From Burkholderiales bacterium (lineage in GTDB: Bacteria; Pseudomonadota; Gammaproteobacteria; Burkholderiales; Burkholderiaceae): a stretch of DNA of 7,142 nucleotides. Shown piece after piece: positions 1-5,836 of the stretch. A program made the translations under genes and the position numbers. The stretch covers positions 1 to 7,142 of the forward strand of contig CAHJWV010000227.1 in the NCBI GenBank assembly GCA_903643055.1. The letters are read 5' to 3'. Below the pieces are notes generated by a model that saw only the letters and a list, made by a program, of their open reading frames with translations, was not told the DNA's origin and did not search any database. The first letter of the stretch is position 1, and every line of letters starts with the position of its first letter.

Positions 1-205
1 GCACGGCGATGATCTTGCTGGGCTGGACCGGGGGCAGGTAGCTCAGGCTTGTGGCATCAAGCTCGCGCCCATCGTCCAGGCGCAGCGTGGTGTCGTCTTG
101 CATCGTGCCCCAGAACGCGCTGCCGCCGATCAGCACGCGGCGCCGTTCCACACGCGGCCCGCGCATCACCGCCGGCAGTTCCTTGATCGGGAACTCGAAG
201 TTCAT
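1..205 (-). CDS. hpaG: HpaG-type decarboxylase/isomerase of the FAA hydrolase family, N-terminal 68 codons only
   Basis: The gene starts at the ATG at 205-203 and runs off the left edge of the window. I translated the visible 68 codons by hand. They begin MNFEFPIKELPAVMRG and end PVQPSKIIAV. The P-V-x-P-S-K-I-I/V-x-V stretch is typical of the start of the fumarylacetoacetate-hydrolase fold in HpaG-type proteins, after a short N-terminal domain carrying a 'DDGRELDATSLSYLPP' segment. Known HpaG enzymes decarboxylate 5-oxopent-3-ene-1,2,5-tricarboxylate and isomerise 2-hydroxyhepta-2,4-diene-1,7-dioate, acting between HpaE/HpaF and HpaH. The start overlaps the hpaD stop by 4 bp (ATGA), so translational coupling is likely. 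The catalytic metal-binding residues lie outside the window. The family call is fairly firm; the exact reaction (one or both steps, and whether a second hpaG copy follows) rests on operon context. Confidence 0.75.
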   Translation of the reverse strand, partial: MNFEFPIKELPAVMRGPRVERRRVLIGGSAFWGTMQDDTTLRLDDGRELDATSLSYLPPVQPSKIIAV

Positions 206-1125
206 GCGGCCTCCTGTTCGTGAACCAGTGCGGGCGAGGCGCTTTGCCGCAAAGGCGCGAGGTCGAACCAGACATGGATGTTGCCGGTGCCCCGCGCGTT
301 CTCGTAGTCGGAAAGGGCTTCTCCCGGGGCCCGGCAGTCCTTGCCGCCGAGGGCTCCCAGCATTTGCAGGTAGTGCGCGCCGAAGGCCTCCCAGGGGAGC
401 CGGCGGTACTCGTCATTCCACCGCTCCAGGATCTGGTCATGCCGGCCGAGGCGCATCAACTCGATCGCCCCTTTGTCGCTGGCGATGTTCTCGGGGCGGG
501 AGACGTTGCTCTCGTGGTAGATGCGCGGATGGTTCGGCTTCCAATCAATCGCATTGAATTTGTGGCTGAGGGCGCCCGAAGCCAACAGCACGGCGCGCAA
601 TCCACTGCGGCGGATGCCTTCGCCGATGCTTTCGCCCGAGCTCAGGAAGTGCGACCAATCGCAGTTCTGGCACGAGCTGACGGTGACGACAGGCAGCTTG
701 CTCTGCTCGAGCCTCAGCTGTTTGATGACGTTGATGGTGGCGTAGTGCCGGCCCAATTCCGGGTGGCTGATGGCCTTGTTGTAGCCGCCGCGTTCGCGCG
801 ACACCGCCTCGATTTCCAGCGCCAGCCGTGGCATGCCTTGGTAGTCGTAGGGCACACCATGCAGATACCACGGCATCTCGTCAGAGATGTAGGTGCCGGT
901 GTAGCGCTCTCCCGCATCGATCAGGTGATAGCCGGTCGTGAACCAGTGCGAGTCGAGGATGACCACGACATCCGGGGCCACCGCAGCAATCTTTTCGCGC
1001 AGACGCGCATAACCTGCGATCAGGTCGGAGTCTTCACCATGGCCCATCAAGCGGCGGAACTCGTCGCACTGCATCAGGCCCGGATGGTGCGACACCATCG
1101 CCGCCCCTACGATCTTGCCGTTCAT
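202..1125 (-). CDS. hpaD: 3,4-dihydroxyphenylacetate (homoprotocatechuate) 2,3-dioxygenase, LigB-type extradiol enzyme
   Basis: A 307-aa cytoplasmic class III (LigB-type) extradiol ring-cleavage dioxygenase. It is predicted to convert homoprotocatechuate plus O2 to 5-carboxymethyl-2-hydroxymuconate semialdehyde using non-haem Fe(II). Visible signatures are SHHPG (His13/14), ILDSHW (His60), ASGALSHKF (His188) and the C-terminal GTGNIHVWF. By eye-alignment to enteric HpcB, the iron ligands should be His13 or His14, His60 and Glu246. The ATG at 1125 was chosen because a strong AAAAGGAG ribosome site sits 7 bases upstream and the family N-terminus begins just there; a longer open frame to 1371 only overlaps hpaE. 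The gap to hpaE is 13 bp, and the stop overlaps the hpaG start. Similarity to enteric HpcB looks moderate, with an unusual CQNC segment (Cys152/Cys155), so another catecholic substrate cannot be excluded. The neighbours strongly favour homoprotocatechuate. Confidence 0.85.
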   Translation of the reverse strand: MNGKIVGAAMVSHHPGLMQCDEFRRLMGHGEDSDLIAGYARLREKIAAVAPDVVVILDSHWFTTGYHLIDAGERYTGTYISDEMPWYLHGVPYDYQGMPRLALEIEAVSRERGGYNKAISHPELGRHYATINVIKQLRLEQSKLPVVTVSSCQNCDWSHFLSSGESIGEGIRRSGLRAVLLASGALSHKFNAIDWKPNHPRIYHESNVSRPENIASDKGAIELMRLGRHDQILERWNDEYRRLPWEAFGAHYLQMLGALGGKDCRAPGEALSDYENARGTGNIHVWFDLAPLRQSASPALVHEQEAA

Positions 1126-1132
1126 GTGATCT

Positions 1133-1140
1133 CTCCTTTT
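1133..1140 (-). promoter_or_regulatory. Strong ribosome binding site of hpaD, overlapping the hpaE stop
   Basis: Read on the minus strand this is AAAAGGAG, 7 bases before the hpaD ATG. Its first two A's are the last bases of the hpaE TAA stop codon (1141-1139), so ribosomes ending hpaE stop on top of the hpaD initiation site. It decides the hpaD start against the longer upstream reading frame. Confidence 0.8.
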
Positions 1141-2614
1141 AACGCTGGCTGAAACTGGCGCGGAATGGCTTTTTCGGGACGACGACGTCTTTGACATCGC
1201 TGAAGAACTCGAAGCTCCAGTCGCCGCCCTCGCGGCCGATGCCGCTGCGCTTGATGCCGCCAAACGGCGCCGCGAGATCGCGGATGCCGAAGCTGTTGAC
1301 CCAGATGAAACCGGTGCGCACCTGCTCGGCGACGGCAATCGCATGCGCCGTCTCTCCGTAGCAAACGCCACCCAGGCCGTAGTCGGTGCCGTTGGCCATC
1401 GCGATCGCTTGCGTGTCGTCCGAAAAGGTCTGCAGCGTCAGCACCGGGCCGAAGACTTCTTGCTGCACGATCTCATCGTCCTGATGCAGATCGGTCAGCA
1501 TCGTCGGTTGGACATACTGCGCGCCGAAGGGGTGCGGGCTACCTCCCCACAGCAGCCTGGCGCCACCGGCACGCGCACGTTCGATGTAAGCCAAGACCCG
1601 TTCCACCTGCTTGGGGTGGATGATCGGCCCGACTTCGGTCGCGCTTTCGCGAGGGTCGCCGACCACCAGTTTTTCGACATGGCTGCGCATCAGGGCGACG
1701 AATTTTTCCGCGATGCGCTCGTGAACAAGGAATCGCGTTCCGGCCAGGCAAACCTGCCCTGCGTTGCGGTACATCAGTGCGCCAGTGGCGGCGGCTTGTT
1801 CCAGGTCGGCGTCTTCCAGAACGATGAACGGGCTCTTGCCGCCCAGCTCAAGGCTGCAAGGCACGAGGTTGGCACCGGCGGCCTGGGCGATGCGCTTTGC
1901 CGTCGCCACACTGCCGGTGAAGGAAATTCGGGCAATGCGCGGGTCTTCGACCAGCCGGGCGCCGGCGTTGCTGCCGGTGCCCTGCACCACATTCAGCACG
2001 CCTGGCGGTAAGCCGGCCGCCTGCGCTGCATCGGCCAGCAGCGAACAGGTCAGCGGCGCCCACTCGGGTGGTTTCAGGATGCAGGTATTTCCGGCCGCCA
2101 GCGCTGGGCCTAACTTCCAGGTTGACAGCATCAACGGCGCATTCCACGGCGTGATGATGACCACGACGCCGGCCGGATCGTGCTTGACGATGTGGCGCGC
2201 CTGCTCGGTCTCGATCGGCCGGTTCTGCAGGTCGAGCGCATGCTGGGCGAACCAGGTGATGTTGAGCATGGCGCGTGGCACGACGCCATGGCGCATGCGC
2301 GACAGCAGCACGCCGGCGTCATTGCTTTCGAGCCCACAGAAGGCTTCCGCGCGCTGGCCGATCTCTGCGGCGAATCGTTCGAGGTACGGCAATCGCTGCG
2401 CCGCGGTCATCGCGCTCCACGCGGGAAAGGCTCGCTGTGCGGCAATGATCGCCGCTTCGACATGATCGGCGGTGGCGTCGGCGATGCGCCCGAGCCGCCG
2501 CTGGTCGATCGGGCTGAAGAGCTCGAAAGTCTCGGCAGATGGAATGCGCCGGCCATCGATGTAGTGATCGGGCGAGACAGCGACGCCAGCGACGTCGAGC
2601 AGCGGAGAGGCCAT
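1139..2614 (-). CDS. hpaE: 5-carboxymethyl-2-hydroxymuconate semialdehyde dehydrogenase (aldehyde dehydrogenase superfamily)
   Basis: A 491-aa NAD(P)-dependent aldehyde dehydrogenase of full family length. It is predicted to oxidise the ring-cleavage product CHMS to 5-carboxymethyl-2-hydroxymuconate. Catalytic landmarks are all present: the PWN oxyanion-hole Asn158, Lys181 in KPPE, the SFTGS cofactor loop (231-235), general base Glu256 in LELGGK, nucleophile Cys289 in GQVC and Glu386 in QEVFGP. The C-terminal IRDLAAPFGGIKRSG and GREGGDWSFEFF resemble enteric HpaE (VRDLRQPFGG, GREGGEYSFEVF), which supports HpaE over a generic ALDH. The ATG at 2614 is preferred because GAGGA lies 7 bases upstream. 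A TTG at 2635 would add seven residues and overlap the previous stop, but has no visible ribosome site. The gene lies 17 bp after the FAD dehydrogenase and 13 bp before hpaD. The ALDH assignment is certain; the substrate is inferred from similarity and context. Confidence 0.87.
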   Translation of the reverse strand: MASPLLDVAGVAVSPDHYIDGRRIPSAETFELFSPIDQRRLGRIADATADHVEAAIIAAQRAFPAWSAMTAAQRLPYLERFAAEIGQRAEAFCGLESNDAGVLLSRMRHGVVPRAMLNITWFAQHALDLQNRPIETEQARHIVKHDPAGVVVIITPWNAPLMLSTWKLGPALAAGNTCILKPPEWAPLTCSLLADAAQAAGLPPGVLNVVQGTGSNAGARLVEDPRIARISFTGSVATAKRIAQAAGANLVPCSLELGGKSPFIVLEDADLEQAAATGALMYRNAGQVCLAGTRFLVHERIAEKFVALMRSHVEKLVVGDPRESATEVGPIIHPKQVERVLAYIERARAGGARLLWGGSPHPFGAQYVQPTMLTDLHQDDEIVQQEVFGPVLTLQTFSDDTQAIAMANGTDYGLGGVCYGETAHAIAVAEQVRTGFIWVNSFGIRDLAAPFGGIKRSGIGREGGDWSFEFFSDVKDVVVPKKPFRASFSQR

Positions 2615-2621
2615 GTCGGTT

Positions 2622-2626
2622 TCCTC
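2622..2626 (-). promoter_or_regulatory. Ribosome binding site that fixes the hpaE start
   Basis: GAGGA on the minus strand, 7 bases ahead of the ATG at 2614. It lies inside the short gap between the FAD dehydrogenase stop (2634-2632) and hpaE. The competing TTG at 2635 has no comparable motif upstream of it. Confidence 0.65.
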
Positions 2627-2631
2627 GGATG

Positions 2632-4053
2632 TCAATCCAGCAACTTGCCGGGGTTCATGAAGCCGTTCGGATCGAGTGCGCTCTTGATGGCACGCATCAG
2701 CTTCATCTCGACGGCAGACTTGTAGCGGGCGGACTCGTCTCGCCTGAGCACGCCGAGCCCGTGCTCGGCCGAGATCGAGCCACTCCGTGCAACGACGGCG
2801 TCATGCACGAGGCGATTGATCGGCGCTTCGAGCGCGATGAACGCAGCCACCGCCTCGTCGCCAGATGTGCCCGGCGCGGGCGAGAGGTTGTAGTGCAGGT
2901 TGCCATCGCCGAGGTGGCCGAACACCACCAGGCGCAGGCCGGGGAACTGCCGCTCGATCTGTGCGTTCATGTCGGCCACGAACTCGGCGATTCGCGAGAT
3001 CGGTAAGGAGATGTCGTGCTTGATCGTCTTGCCTTCCGCGCCTTGCGACTCGGAGATGTTTTCACGCAAGGCCCAGAGCTGCCGATACTGTGTCAGGCTC
3101 GACGACAGCGCCGCATCGGTGGCCAGCGCCTGGTCGAGCGCCGACTCCAGCAGCCGCTCGATTGCCTCGCGGGCCTGCGTCTCACCTTGGGCATCACTGA
3201 GTTCCAGCAATACATACCAGGGGGAACGTTGCGCCAGCGGAAAGCGCGATGCTGCCACGTGGCGCTCGACCAGCGCGATGCAGACATCGCTGATCAACTC
3301 GAAGGCGGTCAGCGATGCGCCCAGTTGGGCCTGCGCCACCTGAAGCAATTGCACGGCCTCATCGGGCGACGGCACCGCAACCAGCGCGACCGCCTGCCCG
3401 GCGGGCCGTGGAAACAGCTTCAAGGTCGCGGCGGTGATGATGCCCAGCGTGCCTTCGCTGCCGATGAACAGGTCGCGCAGGTCATAGCCGGTGTTGTCTT
3501 TTCGAAGGGCGCGCAGGCCGTCCCAGATCTCTCCGTCGGCGGTCACCACCTCCAAACCCAGGCAGAGTTCGCGGGCGTTCCCATAACGCAGCACCTGCAC
3601 GCCGCCGGCATTGGTGGCGAGGTTTCCACCGATCGTGCAACTGCCCTGTGCAGCCAGGCTCAAAGGGAACAGGCGATCGGCCTCACGCGCGGCCTCTTGC
3701 AGCTGAAGCAGCGTCACCCCGGCTTCGGCGATCAAGGTGTTGTTCAGCGGGTCGATGCTGCGCACCCGGTTCACGCGCAGCAACGAGAGCACAAGCGCGG
3801 AGCCCGTACCGTCGGGCGTGCTGCCCCCGGACAGGCCGGTATTTCCGCCCTGCGGCACCACCGGCACGCGATGCCGATCACACCAACGCACGACCGCGGC
3901 CACGTCTGCGCTGGTGTCCGGTTGAGCGACCGCGATGGCACGGCCGGTCCACTTGCCGCGCCAGTCGGTCAGGAAGGCGGCCATGTCGGTGGCTTCGGTA
4001 AGCAGCCGCCCGGAGAACGCAGCGCGCAACGCATCGAGGTCGGTGTCACTCAT
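2632..4053 (-). CDS. FAD-linked 2-hydroxyacid dehydrogenase (GlcD / D-2-hydroxyglutarate dehydrogenase type) inside the hpa operon
   Basis: A 473-aa flavoprotein with a PCMH/VAO-type FAD domain (about 35-215) and an FAD-oxidase C-terminal domain (about 225-473). FAD-domain motifs are PQGGNTGLSGGSTP (67-80), GSCTIGGNLATNAGG (137-151) and GSEGTLGIIT (198-207). The C-terminal domain carries GHLGDGNLHYN with His380 and His387, and SAEHGLG with Glu430 and His431. This is the metal-binding set known from human D-2-hydroxyglutarate dehydrogenase, including the 7-residue His-His spacing. Lys345 in KHDISLP and Arg330 in ALREN also fit the family. These enzymes oxidise D-2-hydroxyacids to 2-oxoacids and pass electrons to an electron-transfer flavoprotein or quinone. 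No signal peptide or membrane segment is visible. It starts 29 bp after hpaI, behind a weak A/G-rich ribosome site, and ends 17 bp before hpaE. It is not a textbook HPA-pathway enzyme. Candidate substrates are D-2-hydroxyglutarate, D-lactate or an aromatic 2-hydroxyacid such as 4-hydroxymandelate; the sequence does not settle this. Confidence 0.88.
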   Translation of the reverse strand: MSDTDLDALRAAFSGRLLTEATDMAAFLTDWRGKWTGRAIAVAQPDTSADVAAVVRWCDRHRVPVVPQGGNTGLSGGSTPDGTGSALVLSLLRVNRVRSIDPLNNTLIAEAGVTLLQLQEAAREADRLFPLSLAAQGSCTIGGNLATNAGGVQVLRYGNARELCLGLEVVTADGEIWDGLRALRKDNTGYDLRDLFIGSEGTLGIITAATLKLFPRPAGQAVALVAVPSPDEAVQLLQVAQAQLGASLTAFELISDVCIALVERHVAASRFPLAQRSPWYVLLELSDAQGETQAREAIERLLESALDQALATDAALSSSLTQYRQLWALRENISESQGAEGKTIKHDISLPISRIAEFVADMNAQIERQFPGLRLVVFGHLGDGNLHYNLSPAPGTSGDEAVAAFIALEAPINRLVHDAVVARSGSISAEHGLGVLRRDESARYKSAVEMKLMRAIKSALDPNGFMNPGKLLD

Positions 4054-4082
4054 GTCTGCTTTTCTTGATCGGCATCGATGAA

Positions 4083-4898
4083 TCAGTAGGCGGCGCCGCT
4101 TGTTCGGCCACCAGTCGATACCGGCTGATCGGCGCGCTTGAACCGCGCGCGCAATGCGCGGGTCGCGTGCGCCAGGATCGTCGCGTCCACGCCGACGGCG
4201 ACGAAGCGCGCACCGAGTTCGATGTAATGCCGGGCCAGCGTTTCGTCGACCGCGAGAATGCCGGGCGCCTTGCCGGCGGCCAGAATGCGCGGCAAGGCTT
4301 CTTCGATCGCGGCCCGTACTTCGGGGTGCGCGGGCTGTCCGATGAAGCCCATCGATGCCGACAGATCCGCCGGTCCGATGAAGACGCCATCGACGCCATC
4401 GACGGCCGCGATCGCGTCAATCTGCCTGAGCGCGGCGGAGGTCTCGACCTGAACCAGAAGGCACATCTCTTGATCGGCCTCTTTCAGATAGTTCGGATAG
4501 CTCGACCACCGAGACGAGCGCGCCAGGCCGCTGCCCACACCACGCACGCCGGCCGGCGGGTAGCGCATCGCACGCACTAGGTCGCGCGCCTGCTCAGCGG
4601 TCTCTACCATCGGCACGAGCAAGGTCTTGGCACCAACCTCCAGCACCTGCTTGATCAACGCCGTGCTGCCGTGAGAGATGCGGACGACCGGATGCGCCTT
4701 GTACGGGGCGATGGCTTGCAGTATCGCGAGGGTCGATCGCAGGTCATTGGGGCCGTGCTCGCCATCGATCAGCAGCCAATCGAACTCAGCGGTCGCGCAG
4801 AGTTCCGCCACATAAGGATCGGCGAGGCCCAGCCACAAGCCGATCTGCGCCGGCGAAGCGGTGAGCGCCTGTTTGAAACGGTTCGTCGGTGTCTGCAT
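4083..4898 (-). CDS. hpaI: 4-hydroxy-2-oxoheptane-1,7-dioate aldolase (class II, HpcH/HpaI family)
   Basis: A 271-aa divalent-metal-dependent pyruvate aldolase. It cleaves 4-hydroxy-2-oxoheptane-1,7-dioate to pyruvate and succinic semialdehyde, the last step of the pathway. The sequence is very close to enteric HpcH/HpaI along its full length, e.g. [44 protein letters not shown] and FVAVGVD. Active-site residues align one for one with a constant +3 offset: His48 (base in DGEH), Arg73, Glu152 and Asp178. The last two are the expected metal ligands. The terminal Tyr is also conserved. The ATG at 4898 shares one base with the hpaH stop (TGATG). A GTG immediately before it (4901) is an alternative start that adds one residue. 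Reaction assignment is confident. Confidence 0.93.
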   Translation of the reverse strand: MQTPTNRFKQALTASPAQIGLWLGLADPYVAELCATAEFDWLLIDGEHGPNDLRSTLAILQAIAPYKAHPVVRISHGSTALIKQVLEVGAKTLLVPMVETAEQARDLVRAMRYPPAGVRGVGSGLARSSRWSSYPNYLKEADQEMCLLVQVETSAALRQIDAIAAVDGVDGVFIGPADLSASMGFIGQPAHPEVRAAIEEALPRILAAGKAPGILAVDETLARHYIELGARFVAVGVDATILAHATRALRARFKRADQPVSTGGRTSGAAY

Positions 4899-5701
4899 CA
4901 CACGAACCTGACCGAGATCGAGCCGAGCGGTCCGTAGTCGGCATGAAAGGTATCGCCTGCGGCACAGGCCACGGGCCGCGTGAAGGAGCCGCCCAGAACG
5001 ATCTCGCCGGCCGCCAAGCCTTCATCGTGCGGTGCGAGCTTGTTGGCGAGCCAGGCCACGCCATGGCCTGGATGATTCAGCACGGCGGCGCCCAGGCCCG
5101 ACTCTTCGATGACACCGTTTTTGAACAGCAAGGCGCCGGCCCAGCGCCAGTCGACCGCGTCCGGTCTCATCGGCCGCCCGCCGATGACGATGCCTGCGTT
5201 GGCCGCGTTGTCGGCGATCGTGTCCAGCACCTTGCGAGGCGCCTTGCTCACTCGGTCGAACTGTTCAATGCGGGCATCAATCAGCTCCAGTGCGGGCACC
5301 ACGTAGTCAGTCGCGTTGAGCACATCGAAGAGCGTGACGCCGGGCCCGCGCAGCGGGCGCGCGAGCACGAAGGCAAACTCGACTTCGAAACGCGGAACGA
5401 TGAAGCGCGCCGCCTCGATCTCGCTGCCGTCGCGCAGCAGCATGCTGTCCAGCAGCGTGCCGTAGTCAGGCTCGGTGATGTGCGACGCAAGCTGCATCGC
5501 GCGCGAGGTCAGCCCGATCTTGTGGCCGATGACGGTACGGCCCTCGGCGCGCTGCAGGCGCATCCATTCGCGTTGAATGGCATAGCTGTCGGCCATGGAC
5601 ATCTCGGGAAAGCGCTTCGAGAACTGCTCGATCTGCACACCGGTGAGCTCAGACGTCTGCAGTTGCCGGGCCAGTGCCGCGACGGTGGCGCTATCGAGCA
5701 T
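4898..5701 (-). CDS. hpaH: 2-oxohept-4-ene-1,7-dioate (OHED) hydratase
   Basis: A 267-aa cytoplasmic hydratase of the HpcG/MhpD/FAH-related family. It adds water to 2-oxohept-4-ene-1,7-dioate to make the HpaI substrate, using Mg2+. The match to enteric HpcG is strong over the whole length: [12 protein letters not shown] (59-70), EPDYGTLLD (77-85), a block with Glu106 and Glu108, [15 protein letters not shown] (130-144 with Glu139), [11 protein letters not shown] (160-170), [16 protein letters not shown] and GGSFTRPV. Glu106, Glu108 and Glu139 fall at the metal-binding positions known for HpcG, and Lys61 lies in the active-site GHK motif. It is the first gene of the operon. The ATG at 5701 follows GGAG (5711-5708) with 6-base spacing. 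HpcG-like residues favour OHED over the shorter-chain MhpD substrates. Confidence 0.92.
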   Translation of the reverse strand: MLDSATVAALARQLQTSELTGVQIEQFSKRFPEMSMADSYAIQREWMRLQRAEGRTVIGHKIGLTSRAMQLASHITEPDYGTLLDSMLLRDGSEIEAARFIVPRFEVEFAFVLARPLRGPGVTLFDVLNATDYVVPALELIDARIEQFDRVSKAPRKVLDTIADNAANAGIVIGGRPMRPDAVDWRWAGALLFKNGVIEESGLGAAVLNHPGHGVAWLANKLAPHDEGLAAGEIVLGGSFTRPVACAAGDTFHADYGPLGSISVRFV

Positions 5702-5765
5702 GGGGGTCTCCGATCTCCAGCGCCGTGTCGCGCTTTTTTGGGTGGGCGCTCAGTGTCGAGACGCG

Positions 5766-5782
5766 GCTTGCGACGAACAAGC
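5766..5782. promoter_or_regulatory. Candidate LysR-type operator: 17-bp dyad with T-N11-A core
   Basis: GCTTG-N7-CAAGC is a perfect 5-bp inverted repeat with a 7-bp spacer. T5768 and A5780 are separated by exactly 11 bases, matching the T-N11-A rule for LTTR boxes. It lies 65 bp from the hpaH start and 45 bp from the lysR start, near the middle of the divergent gap. Binding itself is inferred. Confidence 0.5.
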
Positions 5783-5801
5783 AATCGATTCAATGCAATC
5801 T

Positions 5802-5816
5802 TCAAGGAATTCTTGA
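5802..5816. promoter_or_regulatory. Second dyad TCAAG-N5-CTTGA just upstream of lysR
   Basis: A 15-bp imperfect palindrome with perfect 5-bp arms, centred about 35 bp from the T-N11-A dyad. Its arms reuse the CAAG/CTTG tetramers in the opposite order. It covers the AAGGA ribosome-like site and abuts the GATAAT hexamer before lysR, so protein bound here could repress lysR itself. Spacing is not T-N11-A, so it is a weaker operator candidate. Confidence 0.35.
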
Positions 5817-5818
5817 TA

Positions 5819-5836
5819 ATGAAGCGATGGCTCTGA
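5819..5836 (+). other. Possible five-residue upstream ORF overlapping the lysR start
   Basis: ATG at 5819 encodes MKRWL and stops with TGA at 5834-5836, in a different frame from lysR, whose ATG at 5827 lies inside it. AAGGAA (5804-5809) is 9 bases upstream of this ATG, a good ribosome-site distance. It may help ribosomes reach the lysR start by termination-reinitiation, or may be chance. No protein function is claimed. Confidence 0.25.

Larger units (their letters stand above)
5702..5826. promoter_or_regulatory. Divergent hpaH / lysR intergenic control region
   Basis: This 125-bp non-coding stretch lies between two divergently read genes, so it must hold the promoters of the catabolic operon (leftward) and of the LysR gene (rightward), the usual LTTR arrangement. 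It contains GGAG for hpaH (5708-5711), a 6-bp inverted repeat AGCGCC/GGCGCT (5719-5724, 5745-5750) enclosing a T6 run, a GTGTCG direct repeat (5725-5730, 5753-5758), and two dyads listed separately. I see no convincing sigma-70 -35/-10 pair in either direction. The best -10-like hexamer on the plus strand is GATAAT at 5815-5820, but it lacks a good -35 at normal spacing. A weak -35 would fit an activator-dependent promoter. Confidence 0.7.

Noticed and set aside
220..1152. 310-residue open frame on the plus strand
   Set aside because: Antisense to hpaD, whose catalytic motifs and ribosome site are clear. Length is explained by GC-rich third positions.
1126..1371. Extended N-terminus of hpaD up to 1371
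   Set aside because: The extra 82 residues overlap hpaE in another frame and are Ser/Ala/Arg-rich without domain character. The ATG at 1125 has a strong ribosome site and gives the family's usual N-terminus.
2615..2635. TTG start for hpaE at 2635
   Set aside because: It would overlap the preceding stop and lacks a ribosome site, while ATG at 2614 has GAGGA 7 bases upstream.
3016..4068. 350-residue open frame on the plus strand
   Set aside because: It lies wholly antisense to the FAD dehydrogenase, which has complete domain motifs. The antisense protein shows no recognisable domain.
5719..5750. Attenuator or terminator from AGCGCC/GGCGCT with the T6 run
   Set aside because: The T-run lies inside the 20-base loop rather than after the stem, and the arms are only 6 bp, so the arrangement does not fit a terminator.
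4889..5836. 315-residue open frame on the plus strand
   Set aside because: Antisense to hpaH and running into the control region; no family motif and no ribosome site.
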